NCBI GenBank assembly: GCA_905234755.1
Contig: CAJOIT010000004.1
Location: 124,001-188,000 of the forward strand
Source: an uncultured Bacteroidales bacterium
GTDB taxonomy: Bacteria; Bacteroidota; Bacteroidia; Bacteroidales; ML635J-15
Length of the DNA: 64,000 nt
Direction of reading: 5' to 3'
Shown one piece after another: positions 1 through 8,598 of this stretch (positions within the stretch are counted from its first letter, which is position 1; every line of letters begins with the position of its first letter). A program made the position numbers and the translations under genes. Below the pieces are notes generated by a model, which was given only the letters and a program-made list of their open reading frames with translations, was not told the DNA's origin and made no database searches.

Positions 1-782
1 ATTGTAGGCTTAACTATTCTTTCTTCAACCTTGCGGGCAAAATCCTCATCGTAGAACGGCACTGGTGAAACCGACCCCATACCGCCTGTGTTCAATCCCG
101 TATTTCCCTCGCCGATACGCTTGTAGTCCTTTGCTTCGGGCAAAAGCACATACGAACTGCCATCTGTAATGGCAAAGACAGAACACTCGATACCATCAAG
201 ATACTGCTCAAGTACGACCTTATTGCCTGCATTGCCGAATTTTCCACCAAGTATATTCCTAAGTTCGCGCTTAGCCTCATCTATATTGTCAATTATAAGC
301 ACGCCCTTGCCAGCAGCAAGTCCATCAGCCTTAAGTACATACGGAGGATTTACCGATTCTAGGAATCGCTCTCCCTCTGCAATATTTTCGGAAGTAACAG
401 AAAGGAATCCTGCTGTTGGAATACCATATTTCTGCATAAATATCTTTGCAAACTCCTTACTGCCCTCAAGCTGTGCCGAAAATTTGTCGGGACCGATAAC
501 CATAAGGTCGGCAAATTCGGGTTTCGATGCAAAATAATCAACAATACCTTTTACCAAAGGATCTTCTGGTCCAACTACGACCATATTTATGTTTGCCTTG
601 CGGACAAAATCAGCTACTGCATCAAAGTCATCCGCCTTTATTGCTACATTTTCGGCTATTGCACTTGTTCCCGGATTTCCCGGTGCTACATACAACTTGT
701 CAACTTTAGGACTTGATGCAATCTTCCATGTCAATGCATGTTCCCTACCGCCAGAACCTAATACCAAAATATTCATTTTCAT
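1..782 (-). CDS. purD: Phosphoribosylamine-glycine ligase (GAR synthetase), 3' end missing
   Basis: This is the N-terminal part of the ATP-grasp enzyme that joins glycine to phosphoribosylamine in the second step of purine synthesis. Reading the minus strand gives MNILVLGSGGREHAL at the start, the VVVGPEDPLVKG stretch, and LKADGLAAGKGV of the ATP-grasp fold, all typical of PurD. Two in-frame ATGs are possible, at 782 and 776. The one at 776 gives the usual MNILVLGSGG N-terminus. The gene runs out of the window on the left, so roughly the last 40% is not visible. Recognition is by conserved motifs and is firm; the exact start is uncertain by two codons. Confidence 0.93.
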   Translation of the reverse strand, partial: MKMNILVLGSGGREHALTWKIASSPKVDKLYVAPGNPGTSAIAENVAIKADDFDAVADFVRKANINMVVVGPEDPLVKGIVDYFASKPEFADLMVIGPDKFSAQLEGSKEFAKIFMQKYGIPTAGFLSVTSENIAEGERFLESVNPPYVLKADGLAAGKGVLIIDNIDEAKRELRNILGGKFGNAGNKVVLEQYLDGIECSVFAITDGSSYVLLPEAKDYKRIGEGNTGLNTGGMGSVSPVPFYDEDFARKVEERIVKPT

Positions 783-799
783 TATGTTTTTTGTTTTCC

Positions 800-1300
800 T
801 TAAAATGTATTGTCAATCGGATGACTACTATGTTGCGTAGTGTCCACATCGCTTGTATAAGCGGAATAATATTCCTCAGGCGTTATGCGCACCAACTTGT
901 AATCAGACTGCACTCCGCTATTGTACAACTGCGACATTAGAACTTCGTTTTCCGATACAGAACGGACATGGATTAGTGCGCGACTATTATACTGATTATA
1001 CCCGATATAATATCCTTCGACAGCCTTTTCGTAATATATATTCAACTGCTTGCGCCTAACCTCCCACTTCATTGTATCCGTATAATCGTATTTATAGTAT
1101 TTTGATGAACCATTTGCACTGTCACCAAAATGAAAATAAGGTATCGATACGCATAATTCTCCTGTTTCCTCATTCAATGGCTTCCAATAGCCCTTCAAAA
1201 CGCTTTCCCACTCAAGGTCGGTCTTGCTAGGTCCGCAACTTGTTGTGCCTAAAATAAATATAGGAAGTACAATCGCCAATATAATTATCAATCTCTTCAT
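800..1300 (-). CDS. Hypothetical lipoprotein
   Basis: A 166-residue protein with a lipoprotein signal: a positive N-terminus (MKR), a hydrophobic stretch to about residue 18 and a lipobox ending GTTSC, with Cys22 as the expected lipidated residue. The mature part opens with a Trp-rich segment (VLKGYWKP) and alternating beta-like sequence, which recalls small lipocalin-like lipoproteins of Bacteroidota, but I do not recognise a named family. It lies 8 bp downstream of recQ on the same strand and just upstream of purD, so it may be co-transcribed with them. The function is unknown. Confidence 0.75.
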   Translation of the reverse strand: MKRLIIILAIVLPIFILGTTSCGPSKTDLEWESVLKGYWKPLNEETGELCVSIPYFHFGDSANGSSKYYKYDYTDTMKWEVRRKQLNIYYEKAVEGYYIGYNQYNSRALIHVRSVSENEVLMSQLYNSGVQSDYKLVRITPEEYYSAYTSDVDTTQHSSHPIDNTF

Positions 1301-1308
1301 GTTTTATA

Positions 1309-3213
1309 TCATTTATGCCAAATTATTTTTCGTTCGCTGTTATACACAACCTTATTATTGTCGAATAGCCACTTTACGACATTTATAGTCTTGTTTTCAT
1401 CTTCGCCTACCTTGTCTATCAATTCGTTGTAAAGGCAAGGCGATTCATTCACAATGCGCTTAACTTTCTCCAACACGATATCGAACTCGTATTTGCTCAA
1501 GCCCAATTCATTACGCCGCTGACACACATCGCATTCTCCGCACCTGTCAACATCCGTCTCACCAAAATATGCCAGCAGTTGCTGACTGCGACACTTGTTA
1601 TCACTGGTAGCATAGCGAAGCATCGCCTCCATCTTCGACACCACCCTGTCCTTGCGTGATTTAAGAGCCTGCATATCGAAAAACATGTCATTCTCGCGAT
1701 GCCTTTCCATTAGCAGACGAATCAACGGTCTGTTTGTCTTAGGAATATAACTGATTATGCCCTGTTTTGCCAGCGCCTTCAGATATTCATAAACCGACTG
1801 CTCCGATATGCCAGCCTTCTTTGCAATATACTCCTCGCTAACATTCACAAAATCGGTAAAGAGGCCTGTGTACATCCTCAATATCAACTTTATGAACTCA
1901 TCAAGGTTCTTGTTCTCTATCTGGAATTTGTACAAATCGTCGCGACGAACTTCGAACATTACCCTCGAAACAGTATTGGTATCTTCCGTATATTCAAGAA
2001 AACCAGCAAATTCCAATGTTTTCAAGCAATTATGCACGGTAAGCACATCTATGTGCGAATGTGCAGAAAAATTGAATATATCAAAAGGAACATCCTGATT
2101 AGCACCACATTCGTATGGTATACCCAAATAACTGCACACCTCAGAATACACCTCTTTTACCTTTTGCAACTCGGGGAAAGATGTTGTTATGTTCTTCTTC
2201 ACCTGCGCCTTGTCGGCATTGTTGGTAAGCAGGAAAGCGTATGCCCTCTTGCCGTCCCTGCCTGCACGTCCTGCCTCCTGGAAATAAGCTTCGGGCGAAT
2301 CGGGCAAGTCAAGGTGAATGACTAAGCGCACATCGGGCTTATCGATTCCCATGCCGAATGCATTGGTACAAACCATTATGCGAATCTGATTCTTCTGCCA
2401 TGCTTCCTGCTTTTCGGAACGCTCCTGCGCCGACAAACCAGCATGGTAAAAGTCGGCCGAAATTCCGTTCTGCTGAAGCAACAAGGCATATTCGCGCGTC
2501 TTCTTGCGGTTACGCACATAGAAAACCCCTGAACCCTGCACCTTGTTTACGATATACAAAAGTTTCCGTACCTTGTCCTCTGTGTTAATCACATAGTAAA
2601 CAAGGTTTTTCCGCTCGAAACTCTTCTGGAAAACATTGTGTACGGGAAATTTCAATCTGTCCTGAATATCGTCCACAACCTCTGGAGTAGCCGTTGCAGT
2701 AAGTGCTAGCACCGGCACATCGGGAAGAATCTCGCGAATTTCGGCAATTTCAAGGTATGGCGGACGGAAATCGTAGCCCCACTGCGATATACAATGTGCC
2801 TCGTCAACCGTTATCAAGTTGACATGCATGGCTTTGAGCCGTTCGCGGAAATAATAGTTCTTGAGTCGCTCCGGCGAAAGATACAGAAACTTATAGTCGC
2901 CGTATGTTGCATTGTCAACTGCCACTTCTATTTCGTGCTGAGTCATTCCCGAATATATGGCAACGGCTTTGATTCCGCGTTTCTGCAAATTTGCCACTTG
3001 ATCCTTCATAAGTGCAATCAATGGAGTAATGACAAGACATACCCCGCTATTTGCCATGCTGAACACCTGAAAAGTTATGGACTTGCCACCGCCTGTAGGC
3101 ATCAGTCCTAGCGTATCTTTTCCCTCCGAGACCGACTTGATAATCTCTTCCTGCGGATAACGAAATGCATCGTATCCCCAGTATTTCAGCAATATTTCGC
3201 GAAACTGACTCAT
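1309..3213 (-). CDS. recQ: ATP-dependent DNA helicase RecQ
   Basis: A superfamily 2 3'-5' DNA helicase acting in recombination and replication-fork repair. Counting from the chosen start, the Walker A motif GLMPTGGGKS is at residues 36-45 and DEAH at 137-140, followed by CISQWGYDFR. The arginine-finger region EAGRAGRDG lies near residue 320. A Cys-rich zinc segment (CRSQQL...CGECDVC) and a winged-helix region follow. At 634 residues it is the usual length for Bacteroidota RecQ, and no convincing HRDC domain is seen. The open frame extends 26 codons further upstream. The ATG at 3213 is preferred because the protein then starts MSQFREILLKYWG like other RecQ proteins and a TATCTTTG promoter box sits 13 bp upstream, inside the longer frame. 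Confidence 0.96.
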   Translation of the reverse strand: MSQFREILLKYWGYDAFRYPQEEIIKSVSEGKDTLGLMPTGGGKSITFQVFSMANSGVCLVITPLIALMKDQVANLQKRGIKAVAIYSGMTQHEIEVAVDNATYGDYKFLYLSPERLKNYYFRERLKAMHVNLITVDEAHCISQWGYDFRPPYLEIAEIREILPDVPVLALTATATPEVVDDIQDRLKFPVHNVFQKSFERKNLVYYVINTEDKVRKLLYIVNKVQGSGVFYVRNRKKTREYALLLQQNGISADFYHAGLSAQERSEKQEAWQKNQIRIMVCTNAFGMGIDKPDVRLVIHLDLPDSPEAYFQEAGRAGRDGKRAYAFLLTNNADKAQVKKNITTSFPELQKVKEVYSEVCSYLGIPYECGANQDVPFDIFNFSAHSHIDVLTVHNCLKTLEFAGFLEYTEDTNTVSRVMFEVRRDDLYKFQIENKNLDEFIKLILRMYTGLFTDFVNVSEEYIAKKAGISEQSVYEYLKALAKQGIISYIPKTNRPLIRLLMERHRENDMFFDMQALKSRKDRVVSKMEAMLRYATSDNKCRSQQLLAYFGETDVDRCGECDVCQRRNELGLSKYEFDIVLEKVKRIVNESPCLYNELIDKVGEDENKTINVVKWLFDNNKVVYNSERKIIWHK

Positions 3214-3225
3214 GAGCAGAAAAGG

Positions 3226-3233
3226 CAAAGATA
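3226..3233 (-). promoter_or_regulatory. Promoter -7 box of recQ
   Basis: The minus strand reads TATCTTTG, an exact match to the Bacteroidota TAnnTTTG box. It ends 13 bp before the recQ ATG, which implies a very short leader and rules out the longer recQ reading frame. No strong -33 TTTG is seen at the right distance. Confidence 0.55.
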
Positions 3234-3305
3234 ATGAGAAATTTTGGATATACGAAGCAAGATTTTTTAATAGATAATTAATAATGGACAATTAATAATT
3301 GTTGT

Positions 3306-3365
3306 TTGTTCCCCCAACTTTAAAGCCATTAAGGATCATTAAAGGCCTTAATGGCAGGGGGACAA
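3306..3365 (-). terminator. Hairpin between folP and recQ
   Basis: A two-part inverted repeat. The inner arms GCCATTAAGG (3325-3334) and CCTTAATGGC (3346-3355) are perfect. Outside them TTGTTCCCCC (3306-3315) faces GGGGGACAA (3357-3365) with one bulged base. It lies just past the folP stop and before the recQ promoter, so it probably ends folP transcripts. It lacks a clean T run, so it could instead be a structured repeat. Confidence 0.5.
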
Positions 3366-3379
3366 CAACATACAACCTT

Positions 3380-4222
3380 TTAGCCTTTGAAACACAAATT
3401 CAGCTTTTGGCAAATCTTCAACGCCTCAACGGCTTCGGCGACATCGTGAACGCGAAGGATATTTGCACCTTTTGACAATGCAATTGTATTGAGTACGGTT
3501 GTTCCGTTTAGCGACTGTTCTACAGTGATATTCAAATACCTCCAAAGCATCGACTTGCGCGAAATCCCCACCAGCAATGGCAACTCAAAAATGTCGAAAT
3601 CGCCAAGATGCTCCATCAGCTCGTAGTTCTGGTCAACTGTCTTTGAAAAGCCAAATCCCGGGTCAACAATAATGTCGGATACGCCAAGCGAATGCAACTT
3701 GCTTACCGTTTCGGAAAAGAAATGCAGAATATCGTTCATGAACGATTTGTATTCGGTACTGGAGTGCAATGCTGTGGGATCTGGTGCTCCATGCATAATA
3801 ATATACGGTGCATGAGTGTCGGCAACGACCTCAAACATTTTTGGGTCGGCATCACCAGCACTGATGTCATTTATAATTGAAATGCCATAATCAACGACTG
3901 CGCGACGAGCAATCTCTGCGCGAAAAGTATCGAGCGAGAAAATACGGTCGGAAAAATGCTTTGCAACAATCTCCAATGCTGGCACAAGCCTGCGCCATTC
4001 CTCATCGGCAGAAATTACTTCGCAGTTCGGTCGGGTTGACATTCCGCCAAAGTCTATCATGTCGGCACCATCGGCAAACATTTTTTCAATGCGTTCCTTG
4101 ATTTCGCCATTGTCAACTACACGACTTGCCGGATTGAAAGAATCGGGCGTAAAATTCAAAATCCCCATAATGCGGGGATTTGAAAAGTCATAAAGCTTAC
4201 CTTTGATGTTTATGCTGTGCAT
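3380..4222 (-). CDS. folP: Dihydropteroate synthase
   Basis: This enzyme joins para-aminobenzoate to the pterin diphosphate to make dihydropteroate in folate synthesis, and is the sulfonamide target. The signature ILNFTPDSFN is at residues 21-30 and the second signature IDFGGMSTRP at about 56-65. The segment GISIINDISAG and the C-terminal IVDPGFGFSK and LVGISRKSM (pterin and sulfonamide site) are present. The length of 280 residues is normal. The start codon overlaps the stop of the upstream LolA-like gene (TAATG), so translation of the two is probably coupled. Confidence 0.96.
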   Translation of the reverse strand: MHSINIKGKLYDFSNPRIMGILNFTPDSFNPASRVVDNGEIKERIEKMFADGADMIDFGGMSTRPNCEVISADEEWRRLVPALEIVAKHFSDRIFSLDTFRAEIARRAVVDYGISIINDISAGDADPKMFEVVADTHAPYIIMHGAPDPTALHSSTEYKSFMNDILHFFSETVSKLHSLGVSDIIVDPGFGFSKTVDQNYELMEHLGDFDIFELPLLVGISRKSMLWRYLNITVEQSLNGTTVLNTIALSKGANILRVHDVAEAVEALKICQKLNLCFKG

Positions 4223-4875
4223 TATCTCATATCAATTATTTCTGCATCGGGATATGATGCCTTGTTGAACTTAACTTCTGTATCCGCTATTGTTGGATTT
4301 TCAAGCATCTTGTCAATCTCAATCAAATAGTTTACACCGTCCTTGCCAACATAGCGAACCGAGAAAATCTGCTTCTTGGTCTTGTCGATGCGAATTGTAA
4401 TCTTCGAGTATTTCTTGTTTTCAATCTGCTTCGGGAAAAAGTCGAATTCCAACAAGGCTCTGTTTTTCTCAAATTTGTCGGAAATGAAATTTACCTTGAA
4501 TTTCGACTTGTAATCCTTTAGGATTGCCTGCGGATTTGTCATGAAAGCTTCGTTTTCGCTATTGTTTGTAATGTTAATCTCCTCGGCATCCTTCAAATAA
4601 GTCCAGTTTGTCTTTCCATCGGAATATACCACCTGACCCATAATGTCCATCTTGTACAGACCAGTCTTGTAGATTGCATTACCTTTGTAAGAATCGCGCT
4701 TTGCATTGTGCAAATTTTCAACATACATTGTAAAATCAATCTTCAGTCCTACATATTTTTCAGTCTTGGCTGCTACTTGGTCAAGGATTTCCATCTGGGG
4801 AACAGAACCTTGAGCTGCTAACATAAGTGCAGCGAACAAACTTATAATCAACAATGTAACTTTCTTCATATTCAA
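4222..4875 (-). CDS. LolA-like outer membrane lipoprotein carrier
   Basis: A 217-residue exported protein with a signal peptide (KKVTLLIISLFAALMLAAQG). The remainder fits the LolA family, periplasmic carriers that ferry lipoproteins from the inner to the outer membrane. Typical elements are YVGLKIDFTMYVEN near the N-terminus, the beta strands GNAIYKTGLYKMDI and GQVVYSDGKTNWTYL, and the later DFFPKQIENKKYSKITIRID. Its position directly after the ftsK gene with folP overlapping its 3' end suggests one operon, ftsK-lolA-folP. LolA-like genes next to ftsK are known in other bacteria. Two ATGs (4875, 4869) are possible starts. Confidence 0.85.
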   Translation of the reverse strand: MNMKKVTLLIISLFAALMLAAQGSVPQMEILDQVAAKTEKYVGLKIDFTMYVENLHNAKRDSYKGNAIYKTGLYKMDIMGQVVYSDGKTNWTYLKDAEEINITNNSENEAFMTNPQAILKDYKSKFKVNFISDKFEKNRALLEFDFFPKQIENKKYSKITIRIDKTKKQIFSVRYVGKDGVNYLIEIDKMLENPTIADTEVKFNKASYPDAEIIDMR

Positions 4876-4890
4876 AATTTTTAAATTCTA

Positions 4891-7521
4891 CTAATTATTT
4901 CCGTGCAGCACTTCCAAATATCGTTCCAAAGATGTAATATCGTAATTTACCTGCCGTGCCTTACTGCCTTCGTATGGCCCGACTATACCCGCTGCTTCGA
5001 GCTGATCTATAATCTTTCCTGCCCTGTTGTAGCCAATACTGAACTTGCGCTGAAGCATTGAGGTAGAACCTTGCTGCGATTCGCAAATAAGTCTTGCTGC
5101 CTCGTCAAACAGCGGGTCGCGATTGTTCGGGTCGAGGGTTGCACCACTACCCATACCATCTTCGCCTCCTTCACCCTTGACTTCGGGCAACTCGTAAACG
5201 CATGGATAGCCCTGCTGTGCACTGATGAAATCGACAAGGCTCTGTACTTCCGGCGTATCGATGAACGCACATTGTACACGGGTTATTTCACCACCATACG
5301 AAATCAGAAGGTCGCCTCGTCCGATAAGCTGGTTTGCTCCGGTCTGGTCGAGAATGGTCTTGGAATCGATATAGTTTGTAACCTTGAATGCAATTCTTGA
5401 TGGGAAGTTTGCCTTGATAACACCTGTAATTACATTGGTCGAAGGACGCTGAGTTGCAACAATAAGGTGTATGCCTATTGCACGCGCCTTTGCTGCCAAA
5501 CGCGAAATCGGTGTTTCAACCTGACGGCCTTCCTGTACAATAATGTCGGCAAACTCATCAATAACTACCACAATGTAGAACATATAGTAGTGTCCCTTTT
5601 CGGGGTTGAGCTTGCGCTTTATGAACTTTTCGTTGTACTCATTGATATTGCGACATCCTGCCTTGGTGAGAAGTTCGTAACGTTCGTCCATGAGGATGCA
5701 AAGAGAGTTCATAGCCTCGGTAACCTTCGAAACATCGGTTATGATTGCTGGATTGTCGCCGGGCAATTTTGCAAGGTAATGCTTTTCGATTGCCTTGTAA
5801 ATCGAAAGTTCCACCATCTTGGGGTCGACAAGCACGAATTTCAACTGCGATGGATGCTTCTTGTATAGCAACGATGCAATTATCGCATTGATACCAACCG
5901 ACTTACCTTGTCCTGTAGCACCTGCAACCAGCAAGTGTGGAGTCTTGGCCAGGTTGAAAACATATGTTTCGTTTGTGATTGTCTTTCCGAGAGCCACGGG
6001 CAAATCATACTTTGACTCCTGGAATTTCTTCGAAACTATCACCGACCTCATCGACACCGTTTCAGGCTTAGGGTTAGGAACTTCGATACCAATTGTTCCC
6101 TTGCCTGGAATAGGTGCAATAATACGGATTCCCAGTGCCGAAAGGCTCAATGCTATATCATCTTCAAGATTCTTAATCTTTGAAATTCTCACGCCAGGTG
6201 CAGGAACAATTTCATACAGCGTTACTGTAGGACCTACGGTCGCCGAAATCTTCGATATTGCAATGCCGTAGTCGCTAAGCGTCTGCACAATCCTATCCTT
6301 GTTGGCATTGAGCTGCCTGTTCATTTCCTCGTCCGAAAGCTTGTCCTTTGGCTGTATGTCGGGTAACAAATCGGCAGTCGGGAACTTGTAGAACTCCAAA
6401 TCCTTTGTAGGATCGTAGTCAGGCAAATTATCCCAGTCTTCGGGAGATGCCTGAGGCTCCTCTTCGGGTTTGGTTATGTCAAGGCTGACTTCAGCATTAT
6501 CATCAGAATTCTGCAAAGCCTCATCTTCAACATCTACAATCATGTCATCGACAGGAACATCAACATTCTGCTCATCCGCACCCGTATTTATTTCAAGGTC
6601 GAGGTCATTAGAAACTTCCTTTTTTCTCGGTTTGTCGATTCCGTCATGCTCGAGTTCTATCGTGTTTGAAGTTTCCTCATCTTCCACAACTACAGGTTGC
6701 TCGTCTGTTACATCTTCGCCAACCTGTTCATTCGTATTTTCAATCGGAAGTATCGGGTCGATTGGCTTCACAGGTTCTGTCGGATTCTGCGGATTAGCAG
6801 AAGTTTCTTCATCTTCGCCAAGTTTATCCTTTATGTCCTTAATTCTAAATGCAGAAATCCGTTCCAATATTTTCTTTATTCCCACAACGGAATTCTCAAA
6901 ACAGAATACCACTATGAGCAACGCCAGCACAATAATAATGGAGTACGCCCCAATTCCTCCTACCATATTGCACATTCCGTTGAAAAGGAAATATCCGTGC
7001 TTGCCACCAAGCATAAACAGGTTGTCCTTGAAAATCGATGCAAGCGCAATGCTGACCCAAAGCATGATAACCGCACTCTTTATAATGAACGGCAATATGC
7101 GTACTTTCCTTATTCTCAGCAACCTGAGGCTTATAGCCACCAGCATTGCCACAATTACAAACGAAGCAATTCCGAATGTGTCGCGGATAAAGAAATTGGC
7201 AATTATGGCGCCTAATTTTCCAGCCTTATTTTCAACTTGTATGTCGGATTTGAACAAAGCCTCGAAAAATCCATAGTTCGACAGCGACTGGTCGCTCTTC
7301 CATGTGAAGAAATAGGAAATGAACGACACAACCATTATTATAACAAATGCCAAAAGCAAAACGCCGATGCTGATTTTTATCTGATCGGAACGCTTTACCT
7401 TCGATTCGTCATCTACTTCAGCCTCCTTGGCTTTTTTCTTGGTATCAGGCTTTTTTGCCTTGCCTTCGTCCTTTGGACTATCGGCTTCTGCTTTGTTCTT
7501 TTTCTTCGATTTGCCAAACAT
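4891..7521 (-). CDS. ftsK: DNA translocase FtsK/SpoIIIE
   Basis: A membrane-anchored hexameric motor that pumps chromosome ends to the cell poles at division. The order is a Lys-rich N-terminal tail (1-48), four membrane segments (about 49-72, 105-135, 142-165 and 190-210), an acidic linker (about 230-360), then the alpha/beta motor. Walker A GATGQGKS is at 534-541 and Walker B VVVIDEFAD at about 651-659, followed by the family stretch LIVATQRPSTNVITG. The C-terminal gamma winged helix, which reads KOPS sites, is visible as LQRKFSIGYNRAGKIIDQLE. The length of 876 residues fits Bacteroidota FtsK. It probably heads the operon with the LolA-like gene and folP. Confidence 0.96.
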   Translation of the reverse strand: MFGKSKKKNKAEADSPKDEGKAKKPDTKKKAKEAEVDDESKVKRSDQIKISIGVLLLAFVIIMVVSFISYFFTWKSDQSLSNYGFFEALFKSDIQVENKAGKLGAIIANFFIRDTFGIASFVIVAMLVAISLRLLRIRKVRILPFIIKSAVIMLWVSIALASIFKDNLFMLGGKHGYFLFNGMCNMVGGIGAYSIIIVLALLIVVFCFENSVVGIKKILERISAFRIKDIKDKLGEDEETSANPQNPTEPVKPIDPILPIENTNEQVGEDVTDEQPVVVEDEETSNTIELEHDGIDKPRKKEVSNDLDLEINTGADEQNVDVPVDDMIVDVEDEALQNSDDNAEVSLDITKPEEEPQASPEDWDNLPDYDPTKDLEFYKFPTADLLPDIQPKDKLSDEEMNRQLNANKDRIVQTLSDYGIAISKISATVGPTVTLYEIVPAPGVRISKIKNLEDDIALSLSALGIRIIAPIPGKGTIGIEVPNPKPETVSMRSVIVSKKFQESKYDLPVALGKTITNETYVFNLAKTPHLLVAGATGQGKSVGINAIIASLLYKKHPSQLKFVLVDPKMVELSIYKAIEKHYLAKLPGDNPAIITDVSKVTEAMNSLCILMDERYELLTKAGCRNINEYNEKFIKRKLNPEKGHYYMFYIVVVIDEFADIIVQEGRQVETPISRLAAKARAIGIHLIVATQRPSTNVITGVIKANFPSRIAFKVTNYIDSKTILDQTGANQLIGRGDLLISYGGEITRVQCAFIDTPEVQSLVDFISAQQGYPCVYELPEVKGEGGEDGMGSGATLDPNNRDPLFDEAARLICESQQGSTSMLQRKFSIGYNRAGKIIDQLEAAGIVGPYEGSKARQVNYDITSLERYLEVLHGNN

Positions 7522-7593
7522 TCAATTCATTCTTTCATTCCATAACAAGCAAAAAAATCCCCTTTCGAGGATTTTTCTGCCTTAAAATATTTT

Positions 7594-8286
7594 CTACATA
7601 CCGCCACCGAGCATCTTCGAGAACTCTTCAGCAGTTACCTTCTGGTAGTCGTCGGTGATCATGAACATCGAGTTGTTTACGCCGCCTTTTTTAACTTCCT
7701 TAGCGGTCATTGTCATGTTCATGCCCTGTGTTGACATCGTATACTGCATTGGAACGCCCTTTATACCCTTAACCTGCGAATTTTCATGGTAAATTGCCGG
7801 CATAGGTATGTCTTCGGTTACGAAAACTTCCATTGTTTCGCCATCGGTAGTAACTTCGTACTTTGTACACTTGTAACCAGCGATTGTCTTAACCTCATCG
7901 GTAGCCTTTACTTCCGGTTCACTTTCTTTCAAATCGCCCGATTCCTTTGCTTCAGCCTTTGCCTTTTCAATGTCTTCCTTCGACTGCTGCATAGCGAGCT
8001 TCTGTCCCATAACGTCAAAAAGAACAATTGCGCTACCATCCTCGAGTGTTATAGCCGACATTGTGTACATCGGTGAAACCTGATCCATTCTTACCTTACC
8101 ATCCTTAACATATGTAATCATCTCGGTTGGAACCTGTCCTTTGTACTGCGGGTCGAGATCTTCGTAAGTAATTGCATACTTGATACTTCCTGCGAAAGTC
8201 TTTTCTTTCTTCTGTGCGCTTACCGAAAACGAAACTAACAGAGCTAGTGTCACACACATCAATTTGAATATAGTCTTCATAGTCAA
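7594..8286 (-). CDS. Secreted DUF4412-like protein
   Basis: A 230-residue protein with a clear signal peptide ending FSVSAQ. The body resembles the DUF4412-type periplasmic proteins of Bacteroidota: GSIKYAITYED at the start, a segment on protein-bound state (YVKDGKVRMDQ), and GYKCTKYEVTTDGETMEVFVTEDI followed by a Met-rich tail (MSTQGMNMTMTAKEV, MLGGGM). The biochemical role of such proteins is not established. It stands alone, with its own promoter and 72 bp upstream of ftsK in the direction of transcription. The family assignment is by resemblance only. Confidence 0.7.
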   Translation of the reverse strand: MTMKTIFKLMCVTLALLVSFSVSAQKKEKTFAGSIKYAITYEDLDPQYKGQVPTEMITYVKDGKVRMDQVSPMYTMSAITLEDGSAIVLFDVMGQKLAMQQSKEDIEKAKAEAKESGDLKESEPEVKATDEVKTIAGYKCTKYEVTTDGETMEVFVTEDIPMPAIYHENSQVKGIKGVPMQYTMSTQGMNMTMTAKEVKKGGVNNSMFMITDDYQKVTAEEFSKMLGGGM

Positions 8287-8323
8287 AAATTTTTATTTGT
8301 TACTAATTTAAATAAATTGCTTG

Positions 8324-8331
8324 CAAAGATA
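8324..8331 (-). promoter_or_regulatory. Promoter -7 box of the DUF4412-like gene
   Basis: The minus strand reads TATCTTTG, an exact TAnnTTTG match, 38 bp before the ATG at 8286. Confidence 0.5.
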
Positions 8332-8598
8332 GATATTATATTTTTACCGCTACCATTAAAACTTATAAAAAAAACTTAATCTTTTGAACAATCACCGTGC
8401 ATTACAAAAATGATGCCGAATGAAAAGGCTAACAGTCTTACTGGCTTACAGACCAACAGTCTGGCAGGCTCAAAGGCAGGTCTTCTGTTAGCCATCTAGA
8501 TTGCTCGTCCCCTCGAAAAAACAATGCTGAAAAACACTATTGGTGTTTGATAAAAAAAATATAGTTTTGCGGTTTCAAATAAAAAGGAACAAAAAATT
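8332..8598 (+). other. Intergenic region with a structured inverted repeat and promoter
   Basis: The gene-free stretch between the DUF4412-like gene and the carbamate kinase gene is 312 bp. It holds two divergent promoters. Between them GGCTAACAG (8427-8435) and CTGTTAGCC (8485-8493) form a perfect 9-bp inverted repeat, enclosing AGACC and GGTCT and repeated GGCAGG/CTGGC words. It lies upstream of the predicted start of arcC transcription, so it is either a terminator-like or operator-like structure or a small RNA. No reading frame of interest was seen. Confidence 0.4.
8540..8569 (+). promoter_or_regulatory. Promoter of the carbamate kinase gene
   Basis: TTGG (8540-8543), 18 bp, then TAGTTTTG (8562-8569), matching the Bacteroidota -33/-7 pattern. 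The start codon follows 30 bp later, after the A-rich sequence AAAAAGGAAC. Confidence 0.65.

Noticed and set aside
6470..7276. 268-codon plus-strand frame opposite ftsK
   Set aside because: Ser-rich shadow of the acidic linker and membrane segments of FtsK, with no family resemblance.
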